Positions 8,037-16,746 are shown, counted from the first letter of the stretch. The stretch is DNA of 64,000 nt from Rhodanobacter thiooxydans (GCF_021545845.1 NZ_CP088923.1:3038001-3102000), one strand, 5' to 3'. A program made the numbers and translations. The notes: generated by a model from the letters alone, not told the origin.

Positions 8037-8912
8037 CTACTCCGGCAGCGGGATGAATTCCTTGTCGTCGCCGGCCACTTTCGGGAAGCGCCCCTCGCGC
8101 CAGTCGGCCTTGGCCTGCTCGATGCGCTCGCGCGTGCTGGCCACGAAGTTCCACCACAGGTGCCGTTCGCCATCCAGCGGCGCGCCGCCGAACAACATCA
8201 GGCGGCTGGCCTCGTGCGCACGCAGCGTCGGCGCCGACGGGCCGGCCTGCACCGCCATCTGCTGCGCGCCAATCTCCAGCTCGCCCCAGCGCACCGCGCC
8301 CTCGACCACATGCACACCGCGCTCGGCGTGTTCCGGCGGCAACGCCAGTTCGGCGCCGGCCTCCAGCCGCACTTCGAGGAAAAACATCGGCGCGAACACC
8401 TTCACCGGCGAACGTTCGCCGTAGGCAGTCCCCGCGATCAACACCGCCTCGACGCCGGACTGGCGAATCCGCGGCAACGCGTCGCTGTCGTGATGGTGGA
8501 ATTCCGGCGCCACCTCGGCGTCGGCCTGTGGCAGCGCCACCCAGACCTGGATGCCATGCAACAGCTGGCTGCCCTGACGCGCCTCCGGCGGCGTGCGCTC
8601 GGAATGGGCAATGCCATGGCCGGCGGTCATCCAGTTCACCGCGCCGGGGTGGATATCGGCCAGGCTGCCAATGCTGTCGCGATGGCGGATCACGCCGTCG
8701 AACAGCCAGGTCACCGTAGCCAGGCCGATGTGCGGATGCGGCCGCACGTTCATGCCGTTGCCGGCGGCAAAGGTGACCGGCCCCATGTGGTCGTAGAACA
8801 CGAACGGGCCGACGTGCCGCGCCAGCAATACCGGCAGCATGCGGCGCACCATGAAGCCGTCGCCGAGGTCATGCAGACGGGTACCTTCGATCAGGGCAGG
8901 TGCAGCGTCCAT
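8037..8912 (-). CDS. Pirin family protein
   Basis: A bicupin iron protein of the pirin family, 291 aa. Bacterial pirins can act as quercetin 2,3-dioxygenases or redox-dependent partners. The N-terminal cupin shows the metal-ligand pattern HPHIGLATVTWLFDG near 67-81 plus a later HGIAHSERT near 109-117. The C-terminal half carries the Pirin_C region. The start at 8912 has GAGGAG seven bases upstream; longer frames are unrelated. It lies 17 bases after an Old Yellow Enzyme gene on the same strand, so the two are probably co-transcribed, possibly for xenobiotic or flavonoid redox chemistry. Confidence 0.9.
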   Translation of the reverse strand: MDAAPALIEGTRLHDLGDGFMVRRMLPVLLARHVGPFVFYDHMGPVTFAAGNGMNVRPHPHIGLATVTWLFDGVIRHRDSIGSLADIHPGAVNWMTAGHGIAHSERTPPEARQGSQLLHGIQVWVALPQADAEVAPEFHHHDSDALPRIRQSGVEAVLIAGTAYGERSPVKVFAPMFFLEVRLEAGAELALPPEHAERGVHVVEGAVRWGELEIGAQQMAVQAGPSAPTLRAHEASRLMLFGGAPLDGERHLWWNFVASTRERIEQAKADWREGRFPKVAGDDKEFIPLPE

Positions 8913-8929
8913 CACGTTCTCCTCGATGA

Positions 8930-9988
8930 TTACCAGGCCCGCTGATATTGCACTGGCGGGTCGATCTTCGCACCCAGCCGCTGTGCCGCGCGCCGCGGGA
9001 AGTACGGGTCGCGCAGGCTCTCGCGCGCAATCAGCACCACGTCGGCCTCGCCGGTGGCGACGATCTGTGCGGCCTGCTCCGCGCCGGTGATCAACCCCAC
9101 CGCACCGGTGGCGACACCGGCCTCGCGGCGGATCTGCCCGGCGAACGGCACCTGGTAACCCGGCCCCAGCGGAATCTTCGCGTGCGGCACCAGGCCGCCG
9201 CTGGAGACGTCGATCAGGTCCACGCCCAGCGCCCGCACCTGGCGCGCCAGCTCCACGCTTTCCGCCGCCGTCCAGCCGCCGTCGGCCCAGTCCGTCGCCG
9301 AGATGCGCAGCCACAACGGCAGTTCGGCCGGCCACGCCTCGCGCACGGCAGCAAGCACCTCGCGCAGCAGCCGGGTACGGTTGTCGAAGCTGCCGCCATA
9401 GCGATCGTCACGCCGGTTACTCAGCGGCGACAGGAACTGGTGCAGCAGGTAGCCGTGCGCGGCGTGCACTTCAACCAGCTCGAAGCCCGCCGCCAGCGCG
9501 CGCCGGGTGGTTTCGCGAAAATCCGCGATCACCGTCTGGACGCCGGCCTCGTCCAGCGCCTGCGGAACCTGCCAGCCGTCGTCGAACGGCAGCGCCGAGG
9601 GCGCCACGATGCGCCAGTCGCCCTGTCCGCTCGGCACCGGGCCGTGCCCTTCCCACGGCCGCAGCGTGCTGGCCTTGCGCCCGGCGTGCGCCAGTTGCAC
9701 GCCGGCGACCGCGCCATGCGCCTTGATGAAGCGGGTGATCGGCTGCCAGGCGTCCACCTGGGTCTGGTTCCACAGGCCGGTGTCCTGCGGCGAGATGCGG
9801 CCTTCGGCGGAGACCGCGGTGGCCTCGGCGATCACCGCCCCCGCGCCGCCCACCGCGCGGCTTCCAAGGTGCACCAGGTGCCAGTCGTTCGGCACGCCGT
9901 CGACGGCGGAGTATTCGCACATCGGCGAGACCACCAGGCGGTTGCGCAGGCTCAGGCTGCGCTGGGTGAACGGATCGAACAGTTTCAT
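8930..9988 (-). CDS. NADH:flavin oxidoreductase (Old Yellow Enzyme, YqjM/XenA class)
   Basis: FMN-dependent ene-reductase, 352 aa, TIM-barrel. It shows the N-terminal LFDPFTQRSLSLRNRLVVSPMCEYS with the Cys that marks the thermophilic-like YqjM/XenA class, and QLAHAGRKAS near 100. EVHAAHGYLLHQFLSPLSNRR near 170-190 carries the active-site histidine and the tyrosine. SSGG and the phosphate-binding VGLITGAEQA segment follow. It reduces activated alkenes, nitroesters or quinones with NAD(P)H. No good Shine-Dalgarno sequence precedes the ATG at 9988, but the start aligns with the family. It heads a probable operon with the pirin gene. Confidence 0.92.
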   Translation of the reverse strand: MKLFDPFTQRSLSLRNRLVVSPMCEYSAVDGVPNDWHLVHLGSRAVGGAGAVIAEATAVSAEGRISPQDTGLWNQTQVDAWQPITRFIKAHGAVAGVQLAHAGRKASTLRPWEGHGPVPSGQGDWRIVAPSALPFDDGWQVPQALDEAGVQTVIADFRETTRRALAAGFELVEVHAAHGYLLHQFLSPLSNRRDDRYGGSFDNRTRLLREVLAAVREAWPAELPLWLRISATDWADGGWTAAESVELARQVRALGVDLIDVSSGGLVPHAKIPLGPGYQVPFAGQIRREAGVATGAVGLITGAEQAAQIVATGEADVVLIARESLRDPYFPRRAAQRLGAKIDPPVQYQRAW

Positions 9989-10041
9989 AGGGGGTATCCG
10001 GTGACGTGGGTACCTCGACATGCAGTCGGGCCCGCGCCGAA

Positions 10042-10959
10042 TCAACCCGCCGCGCTGTCGCCTGCGACAAACGCTGCGTCCGGCGCGGCCAGCCAGTCGG
10101 CAATGCGCGCGGCGACCGGCACGGGCGTCCCCATCCAGCCGAAATGGTCGGCCGGCTGGCCGCCGAGGTCGTCGCGTGCGATCGTTTCCACGCGCCGTGC
10201 GCCCGGCCCCAGCTTGCCCAGCAGCCACTCCAGCGACGCCGCTGGACCCAGCCAGTCCTCCTGCAGCCGCAGCGCCAGCAACGGCAATGGCAGCGCGGCC
10301 AGCTGACGTTCGAAATCCTGCGTCATCCCGCTCGCCGCGTAGCGGCCAGTGCGCCCGCTGCGCGCCCAGTCGGCGATCACCCCGCGCGCCTCGTTGCCGC
10401 CGAAGCCGAGCCGCCGTCCGGGCAGGTAACCCATCAGCCCGGCCAGCAGGGGCGCCAGCACATAAGCCTGCCGAATCAGCCCGCCATGCCGGAAGCATCG
10501 CCAGTACGGCGAACCGCTGGCCACCAGCAGCAAGCCAGTGAAGTCGCACGGATGCAGGCTGGCGTAGAGCAGGCCGAGCTGGCCGCCCAGGCTGTGCCCG
10601 CCGAGCAGGCAGCTCGCCTGCGGCCAGCGCTGGCGCACGGTGGCTAGGCCAGCGGGCAGGTCGTCCTGCAGCAACTGGCGATAACCCCAGTTGCTACCAC
10701 GGCCGGCGCGTCGGTCGCTGGAGCCGATGCCACGCCACTCGTGCAGCACCACCGCGATGCCCCGCGCCGCCAGCGCTTGCGCCAGCGGCAGGTAATGCCG
10801 GGCCGGTATGCCCATCGCCGGAATCCAGTACAGCAGGCGCTGCCAAGCCGCGGCCGGACACACGGCCAGCAGTTCGAAACGGGCACCGTCGGCGGCGGTT
10901 GCCGGAAGCACCAGCGACTCAGCCGCGGCGGGGATGCTGTCGATGGAGGGGTCGGCCAT
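10042..10959 (-). CDS. Alpha/beta hydrolase (serine hydrolase)
   Basis: A 305-aa predicted cytosolic alpha/beta-hydrolase. The nucleophile elbow is GGHSLGG near residues 120-126 and an oxyanion region PAMGIPARHY lies near 47-56. A late His in ADHFGWMG near 270 fits the third triad member. The overall pattern is that of the uncharacterised COG4757-type hydrolases rather than a named esterase. No signal peptide is seen. It is upstream, on the same strand, of the Old Yellow Enzyme/pirin pair with a 53-base gap, so weak coupling is possible. Substrate unknown. Confidence 0.8.
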   Translation of the reverse strand: MADPSIDSIPAAAESLVLPATAADGARFELLAVCPAAAWQRLLYWIPAMGIPARHYLPLAQALAARGIAVVLHEWRGIGSSDRRAGRGSNWGYRQLLQDDLPAGLATVRQRWPQASCLLGGHSLGGQLGLLYASLHPCDFTGLLLVASGSPYWRCFRHGGLIRQAYVLAPLLAGLMGYLPGRRLGFGGNEARGVIADWARSGRTGRYAASGMTQDFERQLAALPLPLLALRLQEDWLGPAASLEWLLGKLGPGARRVETIARDDLGGQPADHFGWMGTPVPVAARIADWLAAPDAAFVAGDSAAG

Positions 10960-10991
10960 GGCTGCAGGCTAGCGAATTGTCCCCGCCACCA

Positions 10992-11023
10992 CAAAAGAGA
11001 GGCCGGCTTGCGCCGACCTCTTC
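10992..11023 (-). terminator. Intrinsic terminator of the first csp gene
   Basis: On the minus strand a stem AGAGGTCGGC / GCCGGCCTCT (one mismatch) is followed by CTTTTG, 20 bases after the csp stop codon. This is a convincing rho-independent terminator. Confidence 0.75.
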
Positions 11024-11043
11024 AAACGGATGCCGTCACCGCC

Positions 11044-11253
11044 TCAGACCGGGGTGACGTCTTCGGCCTGCAAGCCCTTCTGGCCGTCGACGACCTTGAA
11101 GCTCACCTTCTGGCCTTCCTGAAGGCTTTTGAAACCCGAGCCGGTGATGGCGCGGAAATGCACGAATACGTCAGGGCCGTTCTCACGGCTGATGAAGCCG
11201 AAACCCTTGGCGTCGTTGAACCACTTGACGGTACCTACTTCACGATCCGACAT
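11044..11253 (-). CDS. Cold-shock domain protein (CspA family), copy 1
   Basis: A 69-aa single cold-shock domain, an OB-fold RNA chaperone that melts secondary structure in mRNA. RNP1 (KGFGFIS, 16-22) and RNP2 (VFVHF, 29-33) are intact. GGAG lies nine bases before the ATG. It is followed by its own terminator and is 82% or more identical by eye to the second copy at 11510. The leader upstream is about 135 bases if the TATGCT box at 11402-11397 is used, which fits cspA-type 5' UTRs that control translation. Confidence 0.96.
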   Translation of the reverse strand: MSDREVGTVKWFNDAKGFGFISRENGPDVFVHFRAITGSGFKSLQEGQKVSFKVVDGQKGLQAEDVTPV

Positions 11254-11396
11254 GACTCACTCCGATCCTATCCAGACGCTGAGACAAACCGGCCCCTGCG
11301 GGCCGACGTTTACTGAGCATGCAGGGTCCGGTGCAACAGTCGGATTCAGGAAATCCTTACCGGGCACTCACGTAGCCAAGCAGACGCAGCGGCCCA

Positions 11397-11402
11397 AGCA
11401 TA
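11397..11402 (-). promoter_or_regulatory. Candidate -10 box (TATGCT) of csp copy 1
   Basis: TATGCT on the minus strand is preceded by CCGT, as is the TATGAT of csp copy 2. A TTGACA at 11433-11428 is 25 bases upstream, too far for a normal spacer, so the -35 is unresolved. The predicted leader is about 135 bases. Confidence 0.35.
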
Positions 11403-11463
11403 ACGGATTTTCAGCCGGCGAGTGATTTGTCAAGCGGGCTGCCGGGGACATTATCCAGGCCGG

Positions 11464-11492
11464 AAAAAACCGGGCATCCCTGTCCGGTTTTT
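11464..11492 (-). terminator. Intrinsic terminator of the second csp gene
   Basis: On the minus strand AAAAACCGGACAGGGATGCCCGGTTTTTT-type sequence gives a CCGG(A/G)C stem with a U-rich 3' side, 18 bases after the stop codon. It also insulates the copy 1 promoter from copy 2. Confidence 0.75.
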
Positions 11493-11509
11493 GCTGCATC
11501 GCAGGGCGC

Positions 11510-11719
11510 TCAGGCGGGGGTCACTTCCTCGGCCTGCAGACCCTTCTGGCCCTGCACCACCTTGAACGAGACCTGCTGGCCTTCCTGCAGGCTCTTGAAG
11601 CCGCTGCCGGTAATGGCGCGGAAATGCACGAAAACGTCCGGGCCATTGTCGCGGGCAATGAAACCGAAGCCCTTGGCGTCGTTGAACCACTTGACGGTAC
11701 CCACCTGACGATCAGACAT
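11510..11719 (-). CDS. Cold-shock domain protein (CspA family), copy 2
   Basis: A 69-aa cold-shock domain RNA chaperone with intact KGFGFIA and VFVHF motifs, a tandem paralogue of the gene at 11044. GTGGAG precedes the ATG by nine bases. Differences from copy 1 are conservative and mostly near residues 20-25 and 50-69. Each copy has its own promoter and terminator, so they form a tandem duplication rather than an operon. Confidence 0.96.
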   Translation of the reverse strand: MSDRQVGTVKWFNDAKGFGFIARDNGPDVFVHFRAITGSGFKSLQEGQQVSFKVVQGQKGLQAEEVTPA

Positions 11720-11878
11720 GTTTAATCACTCCACAGGGTTTATGGACAGCCGCCGCGAGGCGACCGGCCGGCTTGACTGGTGTGCAAGGAAACAACCCAG
11801 GGGTGAACGATGAGGCAGATCGCGGATCGGCAGCATCGGGCCACAAACTCTGCTGACCCCGGCAAACTCAGTGGACGG

Positions 11879-11884
11879 ATCATA
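11879..11884 (-). promoter_or_regulatory. Candidate -10 box (TATGAT) of csp copy 2
   Basis: A TATGAT on the minus strand would start RNA near 11872, giving a leader of about 150 bases like that of cspA. It lies in a 323-base gene-free stretch (11720-12042) that otherwise shows no open frame or repeat. A weak TTCCGT lies about 18 bases upstream as a possible -35. Confidence 0.4.
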
Positions 11885-12042
11885 ACGGCACAACCGGGCC
11901 GAACGGAATGGAGCCGGTTCACCGTTCCGCACCGCTGCGGCGACAAATTCAGATTTTCTTGACCTTCGGCGCAGTCTAGTGGCAGACAGTCCCCGGATCC
12001 GCCCGCCACCCGGCCGGCACGGTCGCCACCTGGAGAAGAGCC

Positions 12043-12513
12043 ATGCCAGCACTGTCCCGCCTGATCCTGACCAGCGCGCTCGTAGGCCTGCTGGCGGCTT
12101 GCGGCGCGCCCCATGAGACCACACGGACCACGACAACGGCCAGCGCCAGCGCGGCAAGCCCGTCCGTGTCCGCCCACAAGGCTTCCCCTCAGCGGGAACG
12201 GGAGCGTGCCCGCAGCGCTTCCAGCAAGCCCGCCGCCGCCAAACCCGACCTGTCCGAGGACACCGGCATCGCCGCCTGCGACGACTACCTGGCCAGCTAT
12301 CTGGCCTGCCATCGCGCGGCGGCGATCTTCCCGCAGAACCAGTTGCAATCCCGCTACGAGGCGATGCGCAGTAGCCTGCTGCGCGACTCGAAGAACCCAG
12401 ACATCCGGCCACAGCTGGCGGCGCGCTGCAACTCGCTGGCCAGCCAGCTGCGCCAGGCCCTGCACGGCAAGTCGTGCGCGGAGAATCCCGCACCCGGGAG
12501 CGGCACACCGTAG
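12043..12513 (+). CDS. Small lipoprotein of unknown function
   Basis: A 156-aa predicted lipoprotein. The signal peptide ends in the lipobox LLAAC with the acylated Cys at residue 20. A Thr/Ser/Ala-rich linker with basic residues spans about 25-70. A helical domain with four cysteines (ACDDYLASYLACHR, RCNSL, KSCAENP) follows and could form two disulfides in the periplasm. GGAGAAG precedes the ATG. It resembles small Cys-paired periplasmic helical domains, but I do not recognise a family. It converges on ycaQ. Confidence 0.7.
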   Translation: MPALSRLILTSALVGLLAACGAPHETTRTTTTASASAASPSVSAHKASPQRERERARSASSKPAAAKPDLSEDTGIAACDDYLASYLACHRAAAIFPQNQLQSRYEAMRSSLLRDSKNPDIRPQLAARCNSLASQLRQALHGKSCAENPAPGSGTP

Positions 12514-12551
12514 ATCGCTCGGGATCCGGGATCAGACAGGAAAGATGCCCG

Positions 12552-13787
12552 TCAGCCCACGTGCCGCCATGCCGCGCGCAACGGCCGCGCCAGCGCGGCC
12601 GGCGAAGTGCGCCCCAGCCGGATCTTTGGGGTGCCGTGCCAGCGCGCGGTATCGGCGATCGCTGCGGCCACCGCCTGCACCAGTGCCGGCTGGGGCGACA
12701 CCCCGGGCTCCAGGAACACGGCCTTGACCTCGAACACGCCGCTGTCACGGTGGGCCTTGGCGTCGAGCCGGCCGATCAGCCGGCCCCGATGCAGGATCGG
12801 CAGCACGAAGTAGCCGTAGCGGCGCTTCGGCGCCGGCGTGTAGCACTCGATGGTGTACTCGAAACCGAACATGGCCTGGGCGCGCGCCCGGTCCCATACC
12901 AGCGGGTCGAACGGCGACAGCAGCACGGTACGCGTGGCGCGCAGGCGCCCCGCCAGTGCCTGGGCCAGCGTTGCGGCATGGTCGCGGTGCACATAGCCGG
13001 GAGTGTGCCAGCCCTCCACCGGCACCGCCAGCAGTTCGCCGCTGGCCACCAGCGGCGCCAGTTCGCGCTCGCCGACCTTCGGCTTCAGGCGGAAGTAGTC
13101 GGCGACCCAGGCCGCCTGCGTCACCCCCAGCGCACGCACGCTGTCGAGGATGAAGCGTTCGCGCTGTTGCGCCGCCGAAGGCGCAAAGGCCGGATCGAAC
13201 GGCGGCTCGAGCCGGGCCAGCACGTTTTCGGCCAGATCGTAGACGCGCTGGAAGTTGTCGCGCCGCGCCACCATCAGCTCGCCCAGTGCGAACCACGCCT
13301 CCAGCCAGCGCTTCTCCGGTTTCCACTCCCACCAGCCCGCCTTGGCGACGCCGGCCCTGCGCGAGAAATCGGCTGCCCGCACCGGGCCGGAGGCACGAAT
13401 CGACTGCAGCAGCGCATCCATGTCGGCACGTTGCTCGCGGTGCATGCGCGCCGCATGGCGATGCGCCCAGTGATGCGCGCGGTGATCATGGCCGCCACGG
13501 TGCCAGGCGACATCGGCGGCGCTGACAAAACATGCCTCATGCGCCCAGCACTCGGCCAACCGGCCTTGCGCGAGCGCCTCGTCCAGCCAGGCCGCCGGGT
13601 AATCGCCCAGGCGCGAATGCAGCACCAGGTAGGGGCTGCGCGCCACCACGTGGATGGTGTCGATCTGCAGCAGGCGCATGCGCGCGACCGCCGCCACCAC
13701 GTCGTCGCGCCGGGGCCGTCGTCGCGGCGCCTGCAGCAGGCCCTGCGCCGACAGCTGCAGCGCCCGCGCCTGCGCCAGGCTCAACAC
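12552..13787 (-). CDS. ycaQ: YcaQ/AlkX-family DNA glycosylase
   Basis: A winged-helix HTH_42 DNA glycosylase, 411 aa from a GTG start; E. coli YcaQ has about 410. The family unhooks interstrand crosslinks from nitrogen mustards. Visible features are LSLAQARALQLSAQGLL at the N-terminus, the catalytic Q-phi-D motif in MRLLQIDTIHVVARSPYLVL near 35-54, WAHEACF near 85, and a C-terminal region ending near KIRLGRTSP. The GTG at 13787 is preceded by AGGTGA and aligns with the family. An ATG-initiated frame reaching 13937 would add about 50 unrelated residues. The gene stands alone and converges on the small lipoprotein gene. Confidence 0.88.
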   Translation of the reverse strand: MLSLAQARALQLSAQGLLQAPRRRPRRDDVVAAVARMRLLQIDTIHVVARSPYLVLHSRLGDYPAAWLDEALAQGRLAECWAHEACFVSAADVAWHRGGHDHRAHHWAHRHAARMHREQRADMDALLQSIRASGPVRAADFSRRAGVAKAGWWEWKPEKRWLEAWFALGELMVARRDNFQRVYDLAENVLARLEPPFDPAFAPSAAQQRERFILDSVRALGVTQAAWVADYFRLKPKVGERELAPLVASGELLAVPVEGWHTPGYVHRDHAATLAQALAGRLRATRTVLLSPFDPLVWDRARAQAMFGFEYTIECYTPAPKRRYGYFVLPILHRGRLIGRLDAKAHRDSGVFEVKAVFLEPGVSPQPALVQAVAAAIADTARWHGTPKIRLGRTSPAALARPLRAAWRHVG

Positions 13788-13967
13788 GTGGCCATCACCT
13801 GAAGCGGCGCCCAATGGCCGCCTGCCTTCACGACTTCGTGACCTGGATATTGAGTCGGCATTTACAAGGCCCCTGTTAGCGTGAAACGCGAATCGGCAGG
13901 AGAACGCCCGCTCGATGGAGTGCAGGGCACCGCACAACTCCGCCGATCATTCTGGCATGGAGTACCG

Positions 13968-14411
13968 ATGATGAAATCCCGCAAGCCATTATTGAGCGCC
14001 CTCGCCGCCGGCACCCTGCTGTTCGCCGGCAGCCTGATCGCGCAGCAGGACATGCCGCCGCAGACGCCTCCGCCATCGCCCACGGACACGGCGCCGCAAC
14101 CGCTGCCGCCGCAAACCGTCCCGCCGACACCGCCAGCGGCCGGCACGGCGGCAGCGGCACCGACCAGCCAAGTCGACACGGCCACCATGAACACGCCGGC
14201 GGGCCAGTTGGAGGTGCGTTCGAGCATGCCTCCGCCCCCGCCGGCCGGCCCGGCGCCGAGTTTCGAGCAGCTGTCCGGTGGCGGGAAATACATCAGCGAG
14301 GAACAGGCCTCGGCCTACCCCCTGCTTGCCAATGACTTCCTGCACGCCGACCGCAACCGTGACGGGCGCATCAGCAAGAGCGAGTACAAGCGCTGGACCG
14401 ACGACAAGTGA
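13968..14411 (+). CDS. Secreted Pro-rich EF-hand protein
   Basis: A 147-aa exported protein. Residues 1-25 form a signal peptide (ALAAGTLLFAGSLIAQQ). A long Pro/Thr/Ala-rich disordered region spans about 25-95. A single canonical calcium loop DRNRDGRISKSE near 126-137 follows a helix ending in NDFLHAD. One EF-hand per chain suggests pairing by dimerisation or a structural calcium switch. GGAG lies seven bases before the ATG at 13968, and a second ATG follows directly. It has its own downstream terminator. Function unknown. Confidence 0.78.
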   Translation: MMKSRKPLLSALAAGTLLFAGSLIAQQDMPPQTPPPSPTDTAPQPLPPQTVPPTPPAAGTAAAAPTSQVDTATMNTPAGQLEVRSSMPPPPPAGPAPSFEQLSGGGKYISEEQASAYPLLANDFLHADRNRDGRISKSEYKRWTDDK

Positions 14412-14426
14412 GCCTCCACGCCACAG

Positions 14427-14455
14427 ACGCCGGTCGCACGCGCGGCCGGCGTTTT
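14427..14455 (+). terminator. Intrinsic terminator after the EF-hand gene
   Basis: ACGCCGG / CCGGCGT stem with a GC-rich 12-base loop, followed by TTTC, 16 bases after the stop codon. Confidence 0.65.
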
Positions 14456-14526
14456 CATGTGCCGATCACCGCCGTCCGCGCTCGCTCCGCTAAACTGGTC
14501 CGCCGACCCGCCAGGAACTTTCCTCC

Positions 14527-15621
14527 ATGAAACGTCCGACCGCGGCCGTCCTGATGGCGCTGTGCGCCGGCGCCCTGGCCAGCGCCGCGCACGCGCAGAA
14601 CCCCGACCCCACCGACATCCGCGCCTGCACCGCGATCGAGAGCGATGCCCAGCGGCTGGCCTGCTACGACCACGCCACCGGCCGGGTCAACCTGCCGATC
14701 GCGCAGAAGCGCATCGACCAGACCACCGCCACGCCGGGCATTTTCAGTCGCGATCATCCGAAGGTCTCCGCCAGCGCGGAAACCAACCGCGAAGTGGCGA
14801 CCCCACTGTCGCTGCTCGACAGCCGCTGGGAACTGTCACCGGAAAGCAAGCTCGGCACCTTCAACATCCGCGGCTACAAGCCGGTCTATGCGCTGCCGGT
14901 TTTCGCCACCAGCAACCAGAACAAGCGACCGCACAGCCCGAACCCGGACAACACCGTGCCGGGCCCGGGAGAACAGCTGGACAACGCGGAGATGAAGTTC
15001 CAGCTCAGCCTGAAGACCAAGCTGTGGCAGGGCGTATTCGGCGACGCCGGCGACCTGTGGGTGGGCTATACCCAGTCCTCGCGCTGGCAGGTGTACAACG
15101 CCAAGGCCTCGCGGCCGTTCCGCGAAACCAACTACGAGCCCGAGGCGATGCTGGTGTTCGACACCCACTACCAGGCGCTGGGCTGGGAGGGGCGGATGCT
15201 CGGCATCGGCTTCAACCACCAGTCCAACGGCCGCAGCAATCCGCTGTCGCGCAGCTGGAACCGGGTGATCGCCAGCGTCGGCTTCGAGCGCGACGGCTGG
15301 GCCGTGATGCTGCGCCCGTGGTGGCGCGTCCCGGAGGCGCGCCGCGACGACAACAACCCCGACATCAGCGACTACATGGGCCGCGGCGAGATGCAGGTCG
15401 TGCACGAATGGCGCGGCCAGGAGTTCGGCATGCTGCTGCGCCATTCGCTGCGCGGCGGCAACCGCAGCCACGGCTCGGCGCGCTTCAGCTGGAGCTTCCC
15501 GGTCGCCGGCAACCTGCGCGGCTACATGGAGGTGTTCAAGGGCTACGGCGAAAGCATGATCGACTACAACCACAACGCCACCTACCTCGGCCTGGGCGTG
15601 TCGCTGCTCGACTGGTATTAG
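14527..15621 (+). CDS. pldA: Outer-membrane phospholipase A1
   Basis: Calcium-dependent beta-barrel phospholipase of the outer membrane, 364 aa, which hydrolyses phospholipids that flip to the outer leaflet. A signal peptide (1-23, ending AHAQN) is followed by an N-terminal extension with a Cys pair (ACTAIESDAQRLACYDH) found in Xanthomonadales homologues. The barrel carries the catalytic block GFNHQSNGRSNPLSRSWNRV near 230-249, with His and Ser spaced as HxS and the Asn of the triad. It ends in an aromatic residue (LLDWY), the usual BamA signature. A TAAACT hexamer near 14491 is a possible -10. Confidence 0.93.
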   Translation: MKRPTAAVLMALCAGALASAAHAQNPDPTDIRACTAIESDAQRLACYDHATGRVNLPIAQKRIDQTTATPGIFSRDHPKVSASAETNREVATPLSLLDSRWELSPESKLGTFNIRGYKPVYALPVFATSNQNKRPHSPNPDNTVPGPGEQLDNAEMKFQLSLKTKLWQGVFGDAGDLWVGYTQSSRWQVYNAKASRPFRETNYEPEAMLVFDTHYQALGWEGRMLGIGFNHQSNGRSNPLSRSWNRVIASVGFERDGWAVMLRPWWRVPEARRDDNNPDISDYMGRGEMQVVHEWRGQEFGMLLRHSLRGGNRSHGSARFSWSFPVAGNLRGYMEVFKGYGESMIDYNHNATYLGLGVSLLDWY

Positions 15622-15637
15622 GGCGGAGGGTGGAACG

Positions 15638-15669
15638 GCGAAGGCCCGGTGCAAGCACCGGGCCTTCGC
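15638..15669. terminator. Bidirectional hairpin between pldA and the FKBP gene
   Basis: A perfect 15-bp stem with a two-base loop (GCGAAGGCCCGGTGC and its complement) lies 16 bases after pldA and 19 bases after the convergent FKBP stop. There is no U tract, but position and stability indicate shared termination. Confidence 0.65.
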
Positions 15670-15688
15670 GTTGCGGCAGCAGCCGCGA

Positions 15689-16171
15689 TCAGTGGTGGTG
15701 GCCGCCGGCGCCGTGTACGTGGCCGTGCGCCAGTTCTTCCGCGGTGGCGCCGCGCACGTCGGTCACCTCGATGGCGAAGTGCAGGGTCTTGCCGGCCAAC
15801 GGGTGGTTGGCGTCGATGAACACCACGTCGTTCTCGACCTTGGTGACGGTGACGTTGACCTGGCCTTCCGGGCCGTTGCCCTGGAACTGCATGCCGGGCT
15901 GGATGTCCTCGACGCCCTGGAATGCCGCGCGCGGCACTTCCTGCATCAGCTCCTCGTGGCGCACGCCGTAACCTTCCTCGGGCGCCACGTGGGCGGTGAA
16001 CTTGTCGCCGGCGGCGCGGCCTTCCATCTGTTTTTCCAGGCCCGGCACGATATGGCCGCTGCCATGCAGGTAGGTCAGCGGCTCGCGGCCCGCGGAGCTG
16101 TCGATGACCTGGCCATCGTCGTCGGTCAGCGTGTAATGGAAGGCGGCAACGGCGTTCTGGGCAATCTGCAT
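15689..16171 (-). CDS. FKBP-type peptidyl-prolyl isomerase (SlyD-like)
   Basis: A 160-aa cytosolic prolyl isomerase/chaperone of the SlyD class. The split FKBP domain (residues 5-70 and 120-145) contains VIDSSAGREPLTYLHGSGHIVPGLEKQMEG and flanks an insert-in-flap chaperone domain (about 70-118, EEGYGVRHEELMQEV). The C-terminal tail HGHVHGAGGHHH is histidine-rich and could bind nickel or other metals, though it is shorter than that of E. coli SlyD. The ATG at 16171 has a GAGA upstream. It lies 89 bases downstream of the glutathione peroxidase on the same strand. Confidence 0.93.
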   Translation of the reverse strand: MQIAQNAVAAFHYTLTDDDGQVIDSSAGREPLTYLHGSGHIVPGLEKQMEGRAAGDKFTAHVAPEEGYGVRHEELMQEVPRAAFQGVEDIQPGMQFQGNGPEGQVNVTVTKVENDVVFIDANHPLAGKTLHFAIEVTDVRGATAEELAHGHVHGAGGHHH

Positions 16172-16260
16172 GATGGTCTCGTGAAAGGTTCGGCGCCACC
16201 CACCGGCGACGAGGACCGGCAAGGTTAGCAGAAGCGCATCAGGCCGCCATGATCGGACCG

Positions 16261-16746
16261 TCAACCGCCCAGCCGGGCCCGCGTGTCCTTGCCGATCTTT
16301 TCCGGCGTGTCGGTAGAGGCGTAACGCTTCACCACCTGGCCGTCCGCGTCGACCAGGAACTTGGTGAAGTTCCACTTGATCGACTCGCTGCCGAGAATGC
16401 CCTTGCCTTCGCTCTTCAGCCATTTGTACAGCGGATCGGCGTGCTCGCCGTTGACCTCGAGCTTGGCGAACAACGGAAAGGTCACGTCGTACTGGGTGCT
16501 GCAGAACGTCTTGATCTCGGCCTCGTCGCCGGGTTCCTGGTGGCCGAACTGATCGCACGGGAAACCGAGCACCACCAGGCCCAGGTCGCGCTGGTCCTGC
16601 CACAGCGTCTCCAGCCCCTGGTATTGCGGGGTGAAGCCGCATTTGGATGCCACATTGACGATCAGCAGGGTCTTGCCGCGCCATTCGGCAAGCGAGCGCG
16701 GGTTGCCGTCGATATCGCGAACGGTGAAATCGTAAACGCTGGACAT
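16261..16746 (-). CDS. Glutathione peroxidase family protein
   Basis: A 161-aa thioredoxin-fold thiol peroxidase (BsaA/BtuE class) that reduces hydroperoxides. The peroxidatic Cys is in [17 protein letters not shown] near 30-46. [12 protein letters not shown] near 62-73 supplies the Gln of the tetrad, and [10 protein letters not shown] near 124-133 supplies Trp and Asn. Cysteine replaces selenocysteine, as in most bacteria; a second Cys at FPCDQ could be resolving. GGAG precedes the ATG. It is divergent from metN. Confidence 0.94.
   Translation of the reverse strand: MSSVYDFTVRDIDGNPRSLAEWRGKTLLIVNVASKCGFTPQYQGLETLWQDQRDLGLVVLGFPCDQFGHQEPGDEAEIKTFCSTQYDVTFPLFAKLEVNGEHADPLYKWLKSEGKGILGSESIKWNFTKFLVDADGQVVKRYASTDTPEKIGKDTRARLGG

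Noticed and set aside
11428..11433. TTGACA as the -35 box of csp copy 1
   Set aside because: It is 25 bases from the TATGCT hexamer, too far for a sigma70 promoter, and no -10-like sequence sits at 17 bases.
13787..13937. A 50-residue N-terminal extension of YcaQ
   Set aside because: The extension is Arg/Ser-rich and unrelated to the family. The GTG at 13787 has a ribosome-binding site and gives the normal length.
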